Below, one piece after another: positions 1-7,830 of a stretch of 32,552 nt of DNA. Within the stretch, counting starts at the first letter, position 1. Every line of letters begins with the position of its first letter. Below the pieces are notes generated by a model. That model was given only the letters and a program-made list of their open reading frames with translations. It was not told where the DNA came from and did not search any database. A program made the position numbers and the translations under genes. Source of the DNA: Bacteroidetes bacterium GWF2_38_335 (GTDB lineage: Bacteria > Bacteroidota > Bacteroidia > Bacteroidales > GWF2-38-335). The DNA is taken from NCBI GenBank assembly GCA_001769535.1, contig MEOH01000027.1, forward strand, positions 1 to 32,552, read 5' to 3'.

Positions 1-1
1 T

Positions 2-361
2 GTTAACCCCATAAAGGTTTCTAAAATAAAAAAAGCAGGGAATTATTTATACGCCGTTACCGACCATGGTTTATGGAAAAGGCCGTGGAGCGATGTGGCA
101 GGGATAGACGGGCCGGCAATTAAGCCCCAAATAGCTGTTTACCCGGTGCCTGCAAAGGAAACCATAAACATTGTACTTAACGGAAACACAGCATTGACAA
201 CCAAAATAACCCTGTACGATTGCCTTGGCAGGCCAATACAAAGCATGTCGGAAAAAGGCAGTGAGTTTATGATGGATGTTTCGGGATTGCCATCGGGGGT
301 TTATTTTGTAAAAATTTGTACTAATGAATTCGAGGTAACGGAAAAGGTACTGGTGGAGTGA
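2..361 (+). CDS. C-terminal part of a T9SS-secreted protein (5' end outside window)
   Basis: The frame is open from the left edge and stops with TGA at 359-361; an in-frame ATG at 95 is internal, so the gene starts outside the window. The visible 119 residues begin with a segment of the form LYAVTDHGLWKRPWSD, which resembles the last blade of BNR/photosystem-stability-factor-type beta-propellers in Bacteroidota secreted proteins. A roughly 75-residue T9SS type A sorting domain follows: a YPVPAKETINI start, a central LYDCLGRPIQS strand, then LPSGVYFVKI and a basic/hydrophobic end. Family knowledge: this domain directs export through the type IX system and is removed or anchored at the cell surface. 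The substrate or function of the missing N-terminal part cannot be read. A strong hairpin follows 17 bp downstream. Confidence 0.85.
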   Translation, partial: VNPIKVSKIKKAGNYLYAVTDHGLWKRPWSDVAGIDGPAIKPQIAVYPVPAKETINIVLNGNTALTTKITLYDCLGRPIQSMSEKGSEFMMDVSGLPSGVYFVKICTNEFEVTEKVLVE

Positions 362-377
362 AAAAAATAATGAGGTT

Positions 378-425
378 GATAAAAAGAACAAGGTAACCCT
401 TCCGGGTTACCTTGTTCTTTTTATC
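378..425 (+). terminator. Intrinsic terminator, 22-bp perfect stem
   Basis: Positions 378-399 and 404-425 are perfect reverse complements around a 4-nt loop (TTCC). The stem core is GGTAACCC/GGGTTACC and the right arm ends in a T-rich run. It lies between the T9SS cargo gene and gltX. Its right arm overlaps the probable -33 element of gltX. Confidence 0.9.
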
Positions 426-442
426 ATTTAATCCTATCTTTG
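411..442 (+). promoter_or_regulatory. gltX promoter, Bacteroidota type
   Basis: TATCTTTG at 435-442 matches the Bacteroidota -7 element TAnnTTTG exactly. CTTG at 411-414, with a 20-bp spacer, is a one-mismatch -33 element. Transcription would start around 448-450, leaving a leader of only about 10 nt before the ATG at 459. Confidence 0.65.
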
Positions 443-458
443 CAAAAAACAATAAAAA

Positions 459-1988
459 ATGTCTGAAAGAAAAGTAAGGGTGCGCTTTGCCCCAAGTCCA
501 ACTGGTCCGCTGCACATGGGCGGAGTAAGAACTGCTTTGTTTAATTACCTGTTTGCCAAAAAATACAATGGTGATTTTATTTTGCGTATCGAAGATACCG
601 ACCAGACACGCTACGTGCCGGGTGCCGAAGAATATATCATAGAATCACTTCAGTGGTGCAAACTGCAGTTTGATGAAGGTGTTTCTGAAGGGGGAAAATA
701 TGGTCCGTACCGCCAGAGTGAAAGAAAAGCCATCTATAAACAATATGCCGACCAGCTTATTGCTTCAGACAATGCTTATTTTGCTTTTGATACGCCTCAG
801 GAACTTGATGACCTGAGGGCAAAGTATGAGGCCGAAAAGAAAACTTTCACCTACGATTCTTCCATCAGAAAATCTCTGAAAAACTCTCTGGCTTTTTCAA
901 AGGATGAAACCGAAAAGCGCCTGGCTTCGGGTGAGCATTATGTGATCCGTTTTAAAATGCCAGAAAATTCGGTAATTATCATGCAGGATATCATCCGCGG
1001 CGAAGTTAAAGTCACCTCCTCAACGGTTGATGATAAGGTGCTTTTTAAATCGGATGGCATGCCCACTTACCATCTGGCCAACATTGTGGATGATCATCTC
1101 ATGGAAATTTCTCATGTGATCAGGGGCGAAGAATGGCTCCCTTCTCTCCCACTCCATGTTTCGCTTTACAGAGCTTTTGGCTGGGAAAATACCATGCCGC
1201 AGTTTGCCCACCTTCCTTTGCTCTTAAAACCAACAGGAAACGGCAAACTGAGCAAGCGCGATGGCGATAAACTCGGATTTCCCGTTTTTCCAATATACTG
1301 GCCATACGGTGAAACTGCCCGCGGATACCGCGAAGATGGTTATTTTAACGACGCATTTATTAATATGCTTGCTCTGCTTGGCTGGAACCCCGGAACAGAA
1401 CAGGAAATATTTACCCTCGAGGAAATGATAAAACTTTTCTCACTCGAGAGAGTCAATAAATCAGGCGCCCGTTTCGATCCCGAAAAAGCAAAATGGTTCA
1501 ACAACCAATATCTGCAGAAAAAAACAAATGAGGAGCTTGCTGATCTTTATCTCCCTTATCTTCAGGGCAAAGGAATAAATGCGGGAAAGATGATGGTTGC
1601 CGAGGTAGTGGCTCTGGTTAAAGAACGTGTCAACTTTGTTCATGAACTTTGGGAACAGTCCTTCTTCTTTTTCCAGGCTCCCGAAAGCTATGATGAAAAT
1701 GTGGTTAAGAAAAAATGGAAAGAAGAAACCCCTGAAATACTGAAAAATATTCTGAAATTCCTGAGCGGTATCAGTTTTGAAAACCGCAATGAAATGGAAG
1801 AAGAACTGAAAAAATATCTTGAAACCAACCAAATCGGATTCGGACAGGTAATGAATGCGCTGCGCCTCACTATCGTGGGCAGCGGAATGGGACCTGACCT
1901 TCTTACCATCATGTCGATGATTGGCAGGGACGAAACAATCAAAAGGGTTGAAAAGGGACTTGAGACAATAAAACTCCATCAGGTTTAA
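459..1988 (+). CDS. gltX: Glutamyl-tRNA synthetase
   Basis: A class I aminoacyl-tRNA synthetase that charges tRNA-Glu with glutamate in the cytoplasm. The 509 residues match the usual family length. The HIGH-type motif is PSPTGPLHMGG at about residues 13-22, and the KMSKS-type motif is KLSKR at 263-267. The catalytic Rossmann core runs to about residue 330 and an anticodon-binding helical domain follows. Directly after KLSKR there is an insertion of about 25 residues (GFPVFPIYWPYG through GYREDGYF) that I know from Bacteroidota GluRS; it is not a sign of damage. The ATG at 459 is supported by the promoter just upstream and by the conserved N-terminus. The gene stands alone between two terminators. 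Whether the enzyme discriminates against tRNA-Gln cannot be judged here. Confidence 0.98.
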   Translation: MSERKVRVRFAPSPTGPLHMGGVRTALFNYLFAKKYNGDFILRIEDTDQTRYVPGAEEYIIESLQWCKLQFDEGVSEGGKYGPYRQSERKAIYKQYADQLIASDNAYFAFDTPQELDDLRAKYEAEKKTFTYDSSIRKSLKNSLAFSKDETEKRLASGEHYVIRFKMPENSVIIMQDIIRGEVKVTSSTVDDKVLFKSDGMPTYHLANIVDDHLMEISHVIRGEEWLPSLPLHVSLYRAFGWENTMPQFAHLPLLLKPTGNGKLSKRDGDKLGFPVFPIYWPYGETARGYREDGYFNDAFINMLALLGWNPGTEQEIFTLEEMIKLFSLERVNKSGARFDPEKAKWFNNQYLQKKTNEELADLYLPYLQGKGINAGKMMVAEVVALVKERVNFVHELWEQSFFFFQAPESYDENVVKKKWKEETPEILKNILKFLSGISFENRNEMEEELKKYLETNQIGFGQVMNALRLTIVGSGMGPDLLTIMSMIGRDETIKRVEKGLETIKLHQV

Positions 1989-2017
1989 TAACCCCGGTTT
2001 TTAAAGCCGAGGTTATT
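1987..2017. terminator. Bidirectional terminator between gltX and the convergent gene
   Basis: The left arm AATAACCCCGG (1987-1997) pairs with the right arm CCGAGGTTATT (2007-2017), with one internal C/A mismatch. It begins inside the gltX stop codon and its right arm covers the minus-strand stop codon at 2013-2015. The sequence closely resembles the palindrome at 19593-19622. Confidence 0.75.
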
Positions 2018-4358
2018 TTACAACCATGTTTTTGGTATAAATGAATTTGCATTTCTTTGCAAAATCTGTATTCCTGAGTTTTATTTCAGTTTTATTTTCC
2101 GGAATAGCTTTACCCGAAAACTTCCATACGCCAATGATCTGGTCTTTCCCGTTATTGTCAAGACCATGAAGCAGGAATAAAATATCATCATCGGGGTGGT
2201 GTACGATGCTGGCCGGATGGTAATCAATCCATGTCTGCTTTTTATAAGGATCCATTGTGTGTGAAAACCTGATAACATTTTTCCCGTGCAATATTTGCAG
2301 ATAAACTCCCTGATAATCTTTCTTCATTTTTCGGGGCTTGCATTCAAAACTGCTTATTTGTATTGAATTAAGAGCCGGAATTTCCATTGTATAACCCGTT
2401 GTTTGTTCCCCAACGGTTAACCCGTTAAATGGGAAAAAAGCTTTGTCATAAACATTGATGCTGATCTCATTTATACCGGACATCTGATACCATGGTTTAA
2501 AAAACGCGAGGGTATCATCCGGAATATCATATTTTTGATTTAAAATCAAACTGTCGGTTCCCTGTTCTCTGATTTGGCAACTTATATCCATACCGGCTTT
2601 TGCAATCTGGTTATCATATCCTTCAGGGACAATGGGAACAGAGATCAGTTCAAAACCCGCAAGCCCGTCCTTCTTTGTTAACTTTCTGAGTGTATCGTTA
2701 AACTTAATATCGTCAACTTTTTGCGGCAGGACGAACTGTTGATCTGCAAATGTTTCAAGCACCATTCCACCTGTTTTGCTTATGATGTTCACGGCAGGTT
2801 TTAAACCCCGGGGAACACAATAATACGGAATATGAAATTCCCCTTCAGATTTTTCAAAATTTTTAAGTGCTTTAAATTCAGGCCTGTAATGAAACAATGA
2901 ATAATATTCAGAGTTGATTGTTTTGCCGGTGCTGTCAACCAGAGTAAAACTCAGGTTTAGTCCCTTGGTCCCGTTTTCAGCAACAAACTCAAATTTCTCA
3001 GAAAATCCTGATGTTCCTGATTTTTTGATTTGTTCCGTTTTGTAGTTTCTTTGAGAAATGGCCGGAATAACTGTCTTAATATATTTCATATCAAGATTTA
3101 TCATATTCTCATTGGAATAAGCGGTAAGGAGCTTTTCAAATTCGCCTTTTTTGGTTTGGATATCATAGCGTCCGAGTTCATCGTCATTGCCCACTGCATC
3201 AAAATCAATGGCAACAAAAGACAATGGATCGGAGTCAAAACCTTTCACAAAGCAGGTATCATCGTATCCGACGAAGGAATTTCGGCTGAGTGCTGATTTA
3301 TAAACGCTCTCGCGGCCCTGAACAATTTTCCACATGACATCCGGGTAACCTTTGCCCCTGTTTTTCTTTCCACCGGCAAAAATATTTATTATGGGAATAT
3401 TTTTTGCTGCAATATCATATTCACCACTGGCAATTTTCACGTTTCTGACCTGGAATTCAGATATAAAAATTTCAGGAATTTCAACTTTCAGAGAGGTTTT
3501 ACCAAGATCAGGAAAGTGGTATACACAGTCAAAATCTGTGGCAGCCAGGTTAATTTCCAGATTATAAGATCCCTGCAACAGGTTGAGTTTGCTAAGCGGA
3601 ATAAAAATACTGCAGGCCTGTTTGAATCCGGGTTCAATTGCGGGCTGTGATAAATATGGGCTCCATCCTGTGTTATAATAATCTGATGGCTTTTTATTTA
3701 CAATAAGAGCAAAAGGATATTTTTCATTCTTTATGGTTGCATAAAAGAAATAATTGAACCGCTCGGCTCCTTTTTCGGATCCGTCAATTTTTTCGGAAGG
3801 AAAAGTATAACAGGCTGTAAAACTTACATCAATACCTTTGATTCCGTCTTGCTCAAGAACTTTTGCATTTAAGCCCGATATGGTTATTTCCTGATCTTCG
3901 TACCGGTAAAATTCCGGTACAGTTATTCCAATTTCCTTCTCATAAAAAACGGGCATTGTTGTACCTTCATATTCTGAAAAAAGCTGTAAAACAATTTTCT
4001 GGTTTCCTTTTTCGAGTCGCAGCAATTTGAAAGGTAAAAATAAATTTACCTCATCGGCATTGTCAGATCGGTCATCGGTATGGATGAATCCGGCCAAATC
4101 ATCATTTTGGAGTAATATATTGCCTTCAGTGTCTTTTACAACCGGAACAATTTTATAGGTATTGTGAAAAAAATCATCAAAAGCCAGTTTGAATTCTATT
4201 TTACAGTCGATATTTACACCCAGTCCGCGCGTTATACTTTTCTCAGGCGATTTGATGTCAATTTTCTTCAGGGTAAAAACCTGGTCTTTCACTCTGTCTT
4301 GTGCACCAGCCGATGAAACAATAGCCACCAGAACAGCAACAAAAAATAATTTTCTCAT
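2013..4358 (-). CDS. Large exported protein of unknown function
   Basis: I do not recognise this 781-residue protein. The chosen ATG at 4358 gives a clean type I signal peptide (MRKLFFVAVLVAIVSSAGAQ, cut after about residue 19-20); the frame reads 13 codons further upstream, but that extension would bury the signal. The mature part is rich in alternating polar/hydrophobic strands and aromatic residues, with short segments suggestive of repeated beta-sandwich modules (for example KDTEGNILLQ and DSTGKTINSE). There is no sorting domain, lipobox or clear transmembrane helix, so a periplasmic location is the simplest reading. It starts 54 bp after tsaE on the same strand and is probably the last gene of a three-gene operon. 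The end of its reading frame lies inside the shared terminator. The signal peptide call is firm; the function is open. Confidence 0.8.
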   Translation of the reverse strand: MRKLFFVAVLVAIVSSAGAQDRVKDQVFTLKKIDIKSPEKSITRGLGVNIDCKIEFKLAFDDFFHNTYKIVPVVKDTEGNILLQNDDLAGFIHTDDRSDNADEVNLFLPFKLLRLEKGNQKIVLQLFSEYEGTTMPVFYEKEIGITVPEFYRYEDQEITISGLNAKVLEQDGIKGIDVSFTACYTFPSEKIDGSEKGAERFNYFFYATIKNEKYPFALIVNKKPSDYYNTGWSPYLSQPAIEPGFKQACSIFIPLSKLNLLQGSYNLEINLAATDFDCVYHFPDLGKTSLKVEIPEIFISEFQVRNVKIASGEYDIAAKNIPIINIFAGGKKNRGKGYPDVMWKIVQGRESVYKSALSRNSFVGYDDTCFVKGFDSDPLSFVAIDFDAVGNDDELGRYDIQTKKGEFEKLLTAYSNENMINLDMKYIKTVIPAISQRNYKTEQIKKSGTSGFSEKFEFVAENGTKGLNLSFTLVDSTGKTINSEYYSLFHYRPEFKALKNFEKSEGEFHIPYYCVPRGLKPAVNIISKTGGMVLETFADQQFVLPQKVDDIKFNDTLRKLTKKDGLAGFELISVPIVPEGYDNQIAKAGMDISCQIREQGTDSLILNQKYDIPDDTLAFFKPWYQMSGINEISINVYDKAFFPFNGLTVGEQTTGYTMEIPALNSIQISSFECKPRKMKKDYQGVYLQILHGKNVIRFSHTMDPYKKQTWIDYHPASIVHHPDDDILFLLHGLDNNGKDQIIGVWKFSGKAIPENKTEIKLRNTDFAKKCKFIYTKNMVVK

Positions 4359-4412
4359 AAATTCAGGTATAAAAAAGCAGGAGTAAAAATACAACAAATA
4401 ATTTGCTGTTTT

Positions 4413-4817
4413 TCAGAAAACGATATCCCTTTTGTTGCCGTCGGGGATAATTTTCACACGCAAGCAATCAGCGGGCAGCAGTTGCTCGGCTTTTTCGGGC
4501 CATTCGATGAAGCATTTGTTTCCGCTGTAAAAATACTCTTCATATCCCAGATCAAAAGCTTCGGTCAGGTTTTTAATGCGGTAAAAATCAAAATGGTAGA
4601 AAATTTCACCCTGAGCGGTATGGTATTCATTGACAATGGAGAAAGTCGGACTGTTCACCTCATCCACAACTCCGTATTGCCGGCAAATTTCCCTGATGAA
4701 AGTGGTTTTTCCGGCACCCATTTCACCGTAAAAGGCAATGACTTTTGCTGAATCTGTCAATTCAATAAAACGAGCGGCAGCCCTTTCGATTTCACTTATA
4801 TGATTGTAGGTTACCAT
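4413..4817 (-). CDS. tsaE: tRNA threonylcarbamoyladenosine biosynthesis ATPase TsaE
   Basis: The ATPase of the TsaBDE complex that installs N6-threonylcarbamoyl on A37 of ANN-decoding tRNAs. The Walker A motif is GEMGAGKTT at residues 31-39, with the key Lys37 and Thr38. SPTFSIVNEY (56-65) and HFDFYRI (75-81) are the conserved TsaE switch and Walker-B-like segments, and IEWPEKA (104-110) is the signature near the C-terminus. The 134-residue length is normal. Its ATG overlaps the stop codon of the upstream secreted-protein gene by one base (TAATG), so translation is probably coupled. TsaB and TsaD are not in the window. Confidence 0.95.
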   Translation of the reverse strand: MVTYNHISEIERAAARFIELTDSAKVIAFYGEMGAGKTTFIREICRQYGVVDEVNSPTFSIVNEYHTAQGEIFYHFDFYRIKNLTEAFDLGYEEYFYSGNKCFIEWPEKAEQLLPADCLRVKIIPDGNKRDIVF

Positions 4818-6373
4818 TATCTTTGAATGATCATTTTTCTGATAAGTGTTTTTTCATCTGAAACCAGACTAAAATAATACACGCCCGAAGGCAGGTTGTA
4901 ATCACGGAAATTAAATCCGAACTTGTATTTTCCATAATCCAGCTCACTGTTGTCAACAATTGTGGCAATTAATTTACCATAAAGATCAAATACTTTCAGA
5001 CTAACATTCATCCTTTTATGCAATTTGAAGGAAAAAAAAGTCTGGTCATCAAACGGGTTTGGGTAATTCTGGTCCAGATTGAACCCGTAGGTTTCGGGCT
5101 GAGCACTTTCAACAGCGTTCACATCAATGATGGCAGTGAGGACGCTCAGACTGGATCCTGAAAGGCGTGTCCAGATTGGTCTGACGATATCATTATAGGC
5201 AAAAATATTGGTGTAATCGCCGAAAAAAACAGCCGGGTTTGGAGAAAACGGGGAGTCAGAAATCACAAAATTGGTAAACGTTTCGCCGCCATCTGTTGAT
5301 CTGGCCATATAGACATCAGTTTTAGTATCAGAATAGTTTCTGCGGTCGTAAAACACCACATAAATATATCCGTTTGCCTGATCGATGGCCGTCCAGGTAA
5401 AAAACTGGTGTTTACCCGGCTCATCGTCATTTACCCTGATTGGAGCCGACCATGTATTTCCGCCATCGGATGATTTCGCCATCCAGATATCGGTATCATC
5501 GGTTCCGTTTCGTTGATCGGCCCAGTTAATGTAGATATTTCCCCTATATGCACTGTTGCTTGTATCGCAGACAGTTACAGGTAATCCGTTGCATCTGTAG
5601 ATTCCCGGAACGTTAAAAGTCCATCCCCCGGGAAAATCCGAAACCAGAATATCCGATTCGAGCCATGTTTCGCCCTGGTCAAAAGACCGATCGAACATAA
5701 TTCCCTCGGGTCCGACCCATCCAACATAAATTTGGCCATCCGGACCAACAGCGGGAACAGCGCCTTCGACGGTAAAGTCATCGTCAATACAATCGCCGTT
5801 TAGTTTATTAATTCTTTTGGCCGGCGACCAGGTTGTTCCGGCATCAAGTGATTTTGAGAACATTATTGAACTTGAGTCGGAATAATCGGCCGAGCCATAT
5901 TCGTCGAATTGAGTCCAGGTAACGTACATATTATTATTTGAGCGGTCAATTGAAATCCATTGTTTATCCTGAGCTTTTGTTCCATTCAAACCCATGTAAG
6001 ATCCATTATTCCAGGTAATTCCCTTATCTGTAGATTTTTGACAAACGATGCGATCGATCCATGAGCCGGTAACCGGATTTGACAGGTGGAGGAAATAAAA
6101 GTCACCGGCAGTATCCACAGCAATCACCGGATCGCCCCAAACGCCAAAGGAGTCGGATTCAAGAATATTTGGCAGCCATGAATACCCGTAATCATTGGAA
6201 TAATAGACATTATTCAGATTTGCTCCGGCCACCATAAACTGAGGGTTTTCGGGATCAAACATGATTGAAGGTTCCTCGGGGTCATTGATATTGCTAATAA
6301 GGATATTTAGATGCTGGGAAGAAGAAACAAGAGCGATCAGGCTCAGCAAAAAAGTGAAAAACAGAATTCTCAT
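4817..6373 (-). CDS. Secreted six-Asp-box beta-propeller protein with T9SS sorting domain
   Basis: 518 residues. A signal peptide (MRILFFTFLLSLIALVSSS) is followed by a sialidase-fold propeller and, from about residue 440, a T9SS type A sorting domain (NYPNPFDDQTFFSF start, LPSGVYYFSL core, KMIIQR end). Six Asp-box motifs of the S-x-D-x-G-x-T-W type lie at about residues 59-66, 114-121, 175-182, 230-237, 301-308 and 359-366, one per blade of a six-bladed propeller. The arginine triad and FRIP motif of true sialidases are not evident, so I do not call an enzyme activity; binding or adhesion at the surface is as likely. It is the first gene of the operon with tsaE and has a good promoter 14 bp upstream. 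Similar cargo is abundant in Bacteroidota. Confidence 0.88.
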   Translation of the reverse strand: MRILFFTFLLSLIALVSSSQHLNILISNINDPEEPSIMFDPENPQFMVAGANLNNVYYSNDYGYSWLPNILESDSFGVWGDPVIAVDTAGDFYFLHLSNPVTGSWIDRIVCQKSTDKGITWNNGSYMGLNGTKAQDKQWISIDRSNNNMYVTWTQFDEYGSADYSDSSSIMFSKSLDAGTTWSPAKRINKLNGDCIDDDFTVEGAVPAVGPDGQIYVGWVGPEGIMFDRSFDQGETWLESDILVSDFPGGWTFNVPGIYRCNGLPVTVCDTSNSAYRGNIYINWADQRNGTDDTDIWMAKSSDGGNTWSAPIRVNDDEPGKHQFFTWTAIDQANGYIYVVFYDRRNYSDTKTDVYMARSTDGGETFTNFVISDSPFSPNPAVFFGDYTNIFAYNDIVRPIWTRLSGSSLSVLTAIIDVNAVESAQPETYGFNLDQNYPNPFDDQTFFSFKLHKRMNVSLKVFDLYGKLIATIVDNSELDYGKYKFGFNFRDYNLPSGVYYFSLVSDEKTLIRKMIIQR

Positions 6374-6386
6374 GTTATTTTTTCTT

Positions 6387-6417
6387 CAAAAATAAGCATA
6401 AGTCTTAATTAATCAAT
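6387..6417 (-). promoter_or_regulatory. Promoter of the minus-strand 6373-2013 operon
   Basis: On the minus strand, TATTTTTG (plus 6387-6394) fits TAnnTTTG exactly. ATTG (plus 6414-6417) with a 19-bp spacer is a one-mismatch -33 element. The start site would be near 6381, giving a leader of under 10 nt before the ATG at 6373. Confidence 0.6.
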
Positions 6418-6550
6418 CGCGATAATTGACAATCATGGGAACAAAAGCAACAATTTGTCAAAAACAGGTTTGACGAAAGTGTTAATTTTATTGACTAATA
6501 AGAGCATTAACAATTATTTTTTGACGTTTGATAAAAATTTGATGATTAAT

Positions 6551-6581
6551 TTTGATATTTTTAACAAATTTTTTACATTTG
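6551..6581 (+). promoter_or_regulatory. Promoter of the 6614 lipoprotein gene
   Basis: TTTG at 6551-6554, a 19-bp spacer and TACATTTG at 6574-6581 give a full match to TTTG-N19-21-TAnnTTTG. The ATG lies 33 bp downstream of the -7 element. The rest of the divergent region 6374-6613 is AT-rich with no further element I can name. Confidence 0.75.
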
Positions 6582-6613
6582 ACTGACTGATACTTAACCA
6601 AAAATTGAAAAAG

Positions 6614-6973
6614 ATGAAGAAACTAGTATTACTTTTAGCTTTACCTTTTATTTTCTTTTCCTGTTCCGAGGAAAAAAAATCCGATGAAAAAAAGGATGAA
6701 AAGAAGACTGAGAATGCTCAGGTGATCAACAAGGAGCAAAAAGGCAATCTTTATTCCGGGAAGGTTGTAATTCTGTATAAAAACGGCAACATCAAGTATG
6801 TAGAGAATTACAAAAACGGAATCAAGGAAGGTGATTATATGAATTATTACAAAACGGGTACAAAAAAGGCTGTTGGGGAATACCGTGACGGGATCAGAAT
6901 TGGAACCTGGGTATGGTATGATGAAAGAGGGGATATTAATTATGCGATAAACTACGATGAATTAACTGCATAA
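6614..6973 (+). CDS. Small lipoprotein with MORN-like (YwqK-type) repeats
   Basis: 119 residues from the ATG at 6614; a TTG nine bases upstream is a less likely start. The N-terminus is a lipoprotein signal with lipobox FFSC and the lipidated cysteine at residue 17. A Lys/Glu/Asp-rich spacer (about 18-45) follows. Then come about three repeats of the G-x-x-x-x-Y-x-x-G-x-x-K type (LYKNGNIKYVENYKNG, NYYKTGTKKAVGEYRDG, VWYDERGDINYAINY), the pattern annotated as MORN_2 or 'YwqK antitoxin'. No toxin gene lies nearby, so the antitoxin label should not be taken literally. The protein probably sits in the envelope facing the periplasm. It has its own promoter and a strong terminator starting at its stop codon. 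Confidence 0.85.
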   Translation: MKKLVLLLALPFIFFSCSEEKKSDEKKDEKKTENAQVINKEQKGNLYSGKVVILYKNGNIKYVENYKNGIKEGDYMNYYKTGTKKAVGEYRDGIRIGTWVWYDERGDINYAINYDELTA

Positions 6974-7010
6974 AAAAAAAGGCTGTCTTAAAAAGACAGC
7001 CTTTTTTTTT
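6972..7010. terminator. Bidirectional intrinsic terminator
   Basis: GGCTGTCTT (6981-6989) pairs with AAGACAGCC (6993-7001) around AAA, flanked by a long A run on the left and a T run on the right. It serves both the 6614 gene and the convergent gene ending at 7012. Confidence 0.93.
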
Positions 7011-7011
7011 A

Positions 7012-7380
7012 TTATTTAAGGCAATCCAATGCCCAATCCTGCATTTCCTGATTGTCCATATTATTCTGAACTTCAATTGCACTGCCGTACTTGCTTTCCA
7101 GTTTTTCGAGCATGCAGCTGCAGTATTTTTCACCATCAAGGCCACCGCTTGACTGGTTAAAACTTTCAACACAAGATTTCAGAAACTGAGTGCGTTCAAA
7201 TTCGCTCCATGCGCCACCTGTTGATGCTTCTTCATCTTTTGTTACTTCATCTTCATTTGTTGTTTCTTCTGTTTTTTTACCGTCATCAGATTTTTTTTCG
7301 TCCTTTTTATCATTACAAGCAACGAAAGCAAGTCCGGCTACCAGTATAACAGACAATGCCAGAAATTTCAATTTTTTCAT
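7012..7380 (-). CDS. Cys-patterned small lipoprotein (paralogue A)
   Basis: 122 residues of unknown function. A lipoprotein signal ends in AFVAC with the lipidated cysteine at about residue 22. A highly charged Lys/Glu/Asp linker (about 23-55) follows, then a compact C-terminal domain with the pattern C-x16-C-x-C-x30-C-L-K at the very end. The same domain occurs in the neighbouring gene at 7567-7830, where FLKSC, DGEKYC-x-C and EMQDWA are identical. Four conserved cysteines in about 60 residues suggest two disulfides in the periplasm or a metal site; the sequence does not decide between them. The two genes are tandem, but a terminator separates them, so each is probably transcribed alone. Confidence 0.85.
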   Translation of the reverse strand: MKKLKFLALSVILVAGLAFVACNDKKDEKKSDDGKKTEETTNEDEVTKDEEASTGGAWSEFERTQFLKSCVESFNQSSGGLDGEKYCSCMLEKLESKYGSAIEVQNNMDNQEMQDWALDCLK

Positions 7381-7412
7381 TTTAGTTAATTAATTTACAA
7401 AACCCGGATGGG

Positions 7413-7462
7413 GCCCGCTTAATGTCATCCGTTTTTTGCTGTTAAACAATAGTTTAGCGGGC
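7413..7462 (-). promoter_or_regulatory. Possible structured leader upstream of paralogue A
   Basis: GCCCGCT (7413-7419) pairs with AGCGGGC (7456-7462). A small inner hairpin TAAAC/GTTTA lies at 7443-7456. A TATTTTTG -7-like element on the minus strand (plus 7472-7479) lies just upstream, so the stem would fall in the transcribed leader. Function unknown. Confidence 0.3.
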
Positions 7463-7531
7463 AGTATCTTGCAAAAATACCGCAAATAAATTATTAAAAT
7501 ATATTTTTTGGGAATTATTTATTAAAAAGAT

Positions 7532-7566
7532 AAAAAAAGACCCGCTTAACAACGGGTCTTTTTTTT
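7532..7566 (-). terminator. Terminator of paralogue B
   Basis: GACCCG (7539-7544) and CGGGTC (7553-7558) form a stem with A and T runs on either side, immediately after the minus-strand stop codon at 7567. Confidence 0.85.
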
Positions 7567-7830
7567 TTATTTTAAGCATTCAACTGCCCAATCCTGCATT
7601 TCCTTGGCGTCCATATTTTTCTGGGCGTCTTCGGGATTGCTGTATTTGCCTTCGAGTTTGCCGAGCATACATTCGCAATATTTTTCACCATCCATTCCGG
7701 CTGCTTCACCGAATCCTGATTTACATGATTTCAAGAATTCTTCTTTATCGCTTGAAGACCATCCTGAACCGCATGATGAAAGAATAAATGCAGTAACTGC
7801 AGTAATTGCTAAAATACGTAAATGTTTCAT
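7567..7830 (-). CDS. Cys-patterned small lipoprotein (paralogue B)
   Basis: 87 residues from the ATG at 7830; the frame is open ten codons further upstream, but that would displace the signal peptide. The lipobox is LSSC with the lipidated cysteine near residue 20. The mature part is almost only the C-x15-C-x-C-x30-C domain seen in paralogue A, without its long charged linker. The last residues, EMQDWAVECLK, nearly match EMQDWALDCLK of paralogue A. This is a local tandem duplication in which the linker was gained or lost. Function unknown. Confidence 0.85.
   Translation of the reverse strand: MKHLRILAITAVTAFILSSCGSGWSSSDKEEFLKSCKSGFGEAAGMDGEKYCECMLGKLEGKYSNPEDAQKNMDAKEMQDWAVECLK

Noticed and set aside
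4817-6373. Calling the Asp-box protein a sialidase
   Set aside because: Asp boxes mark the propeller fold, but the catalytic Arg triad and FRIP motif are not evident.
6614-6973. A toxin-antitoxin pair
   Set aside because: The 'YwqK antitoxin' name applies to MORN-like proteins in general; no toxin-like gene is adjacent, and the protein is a lipoprotein.
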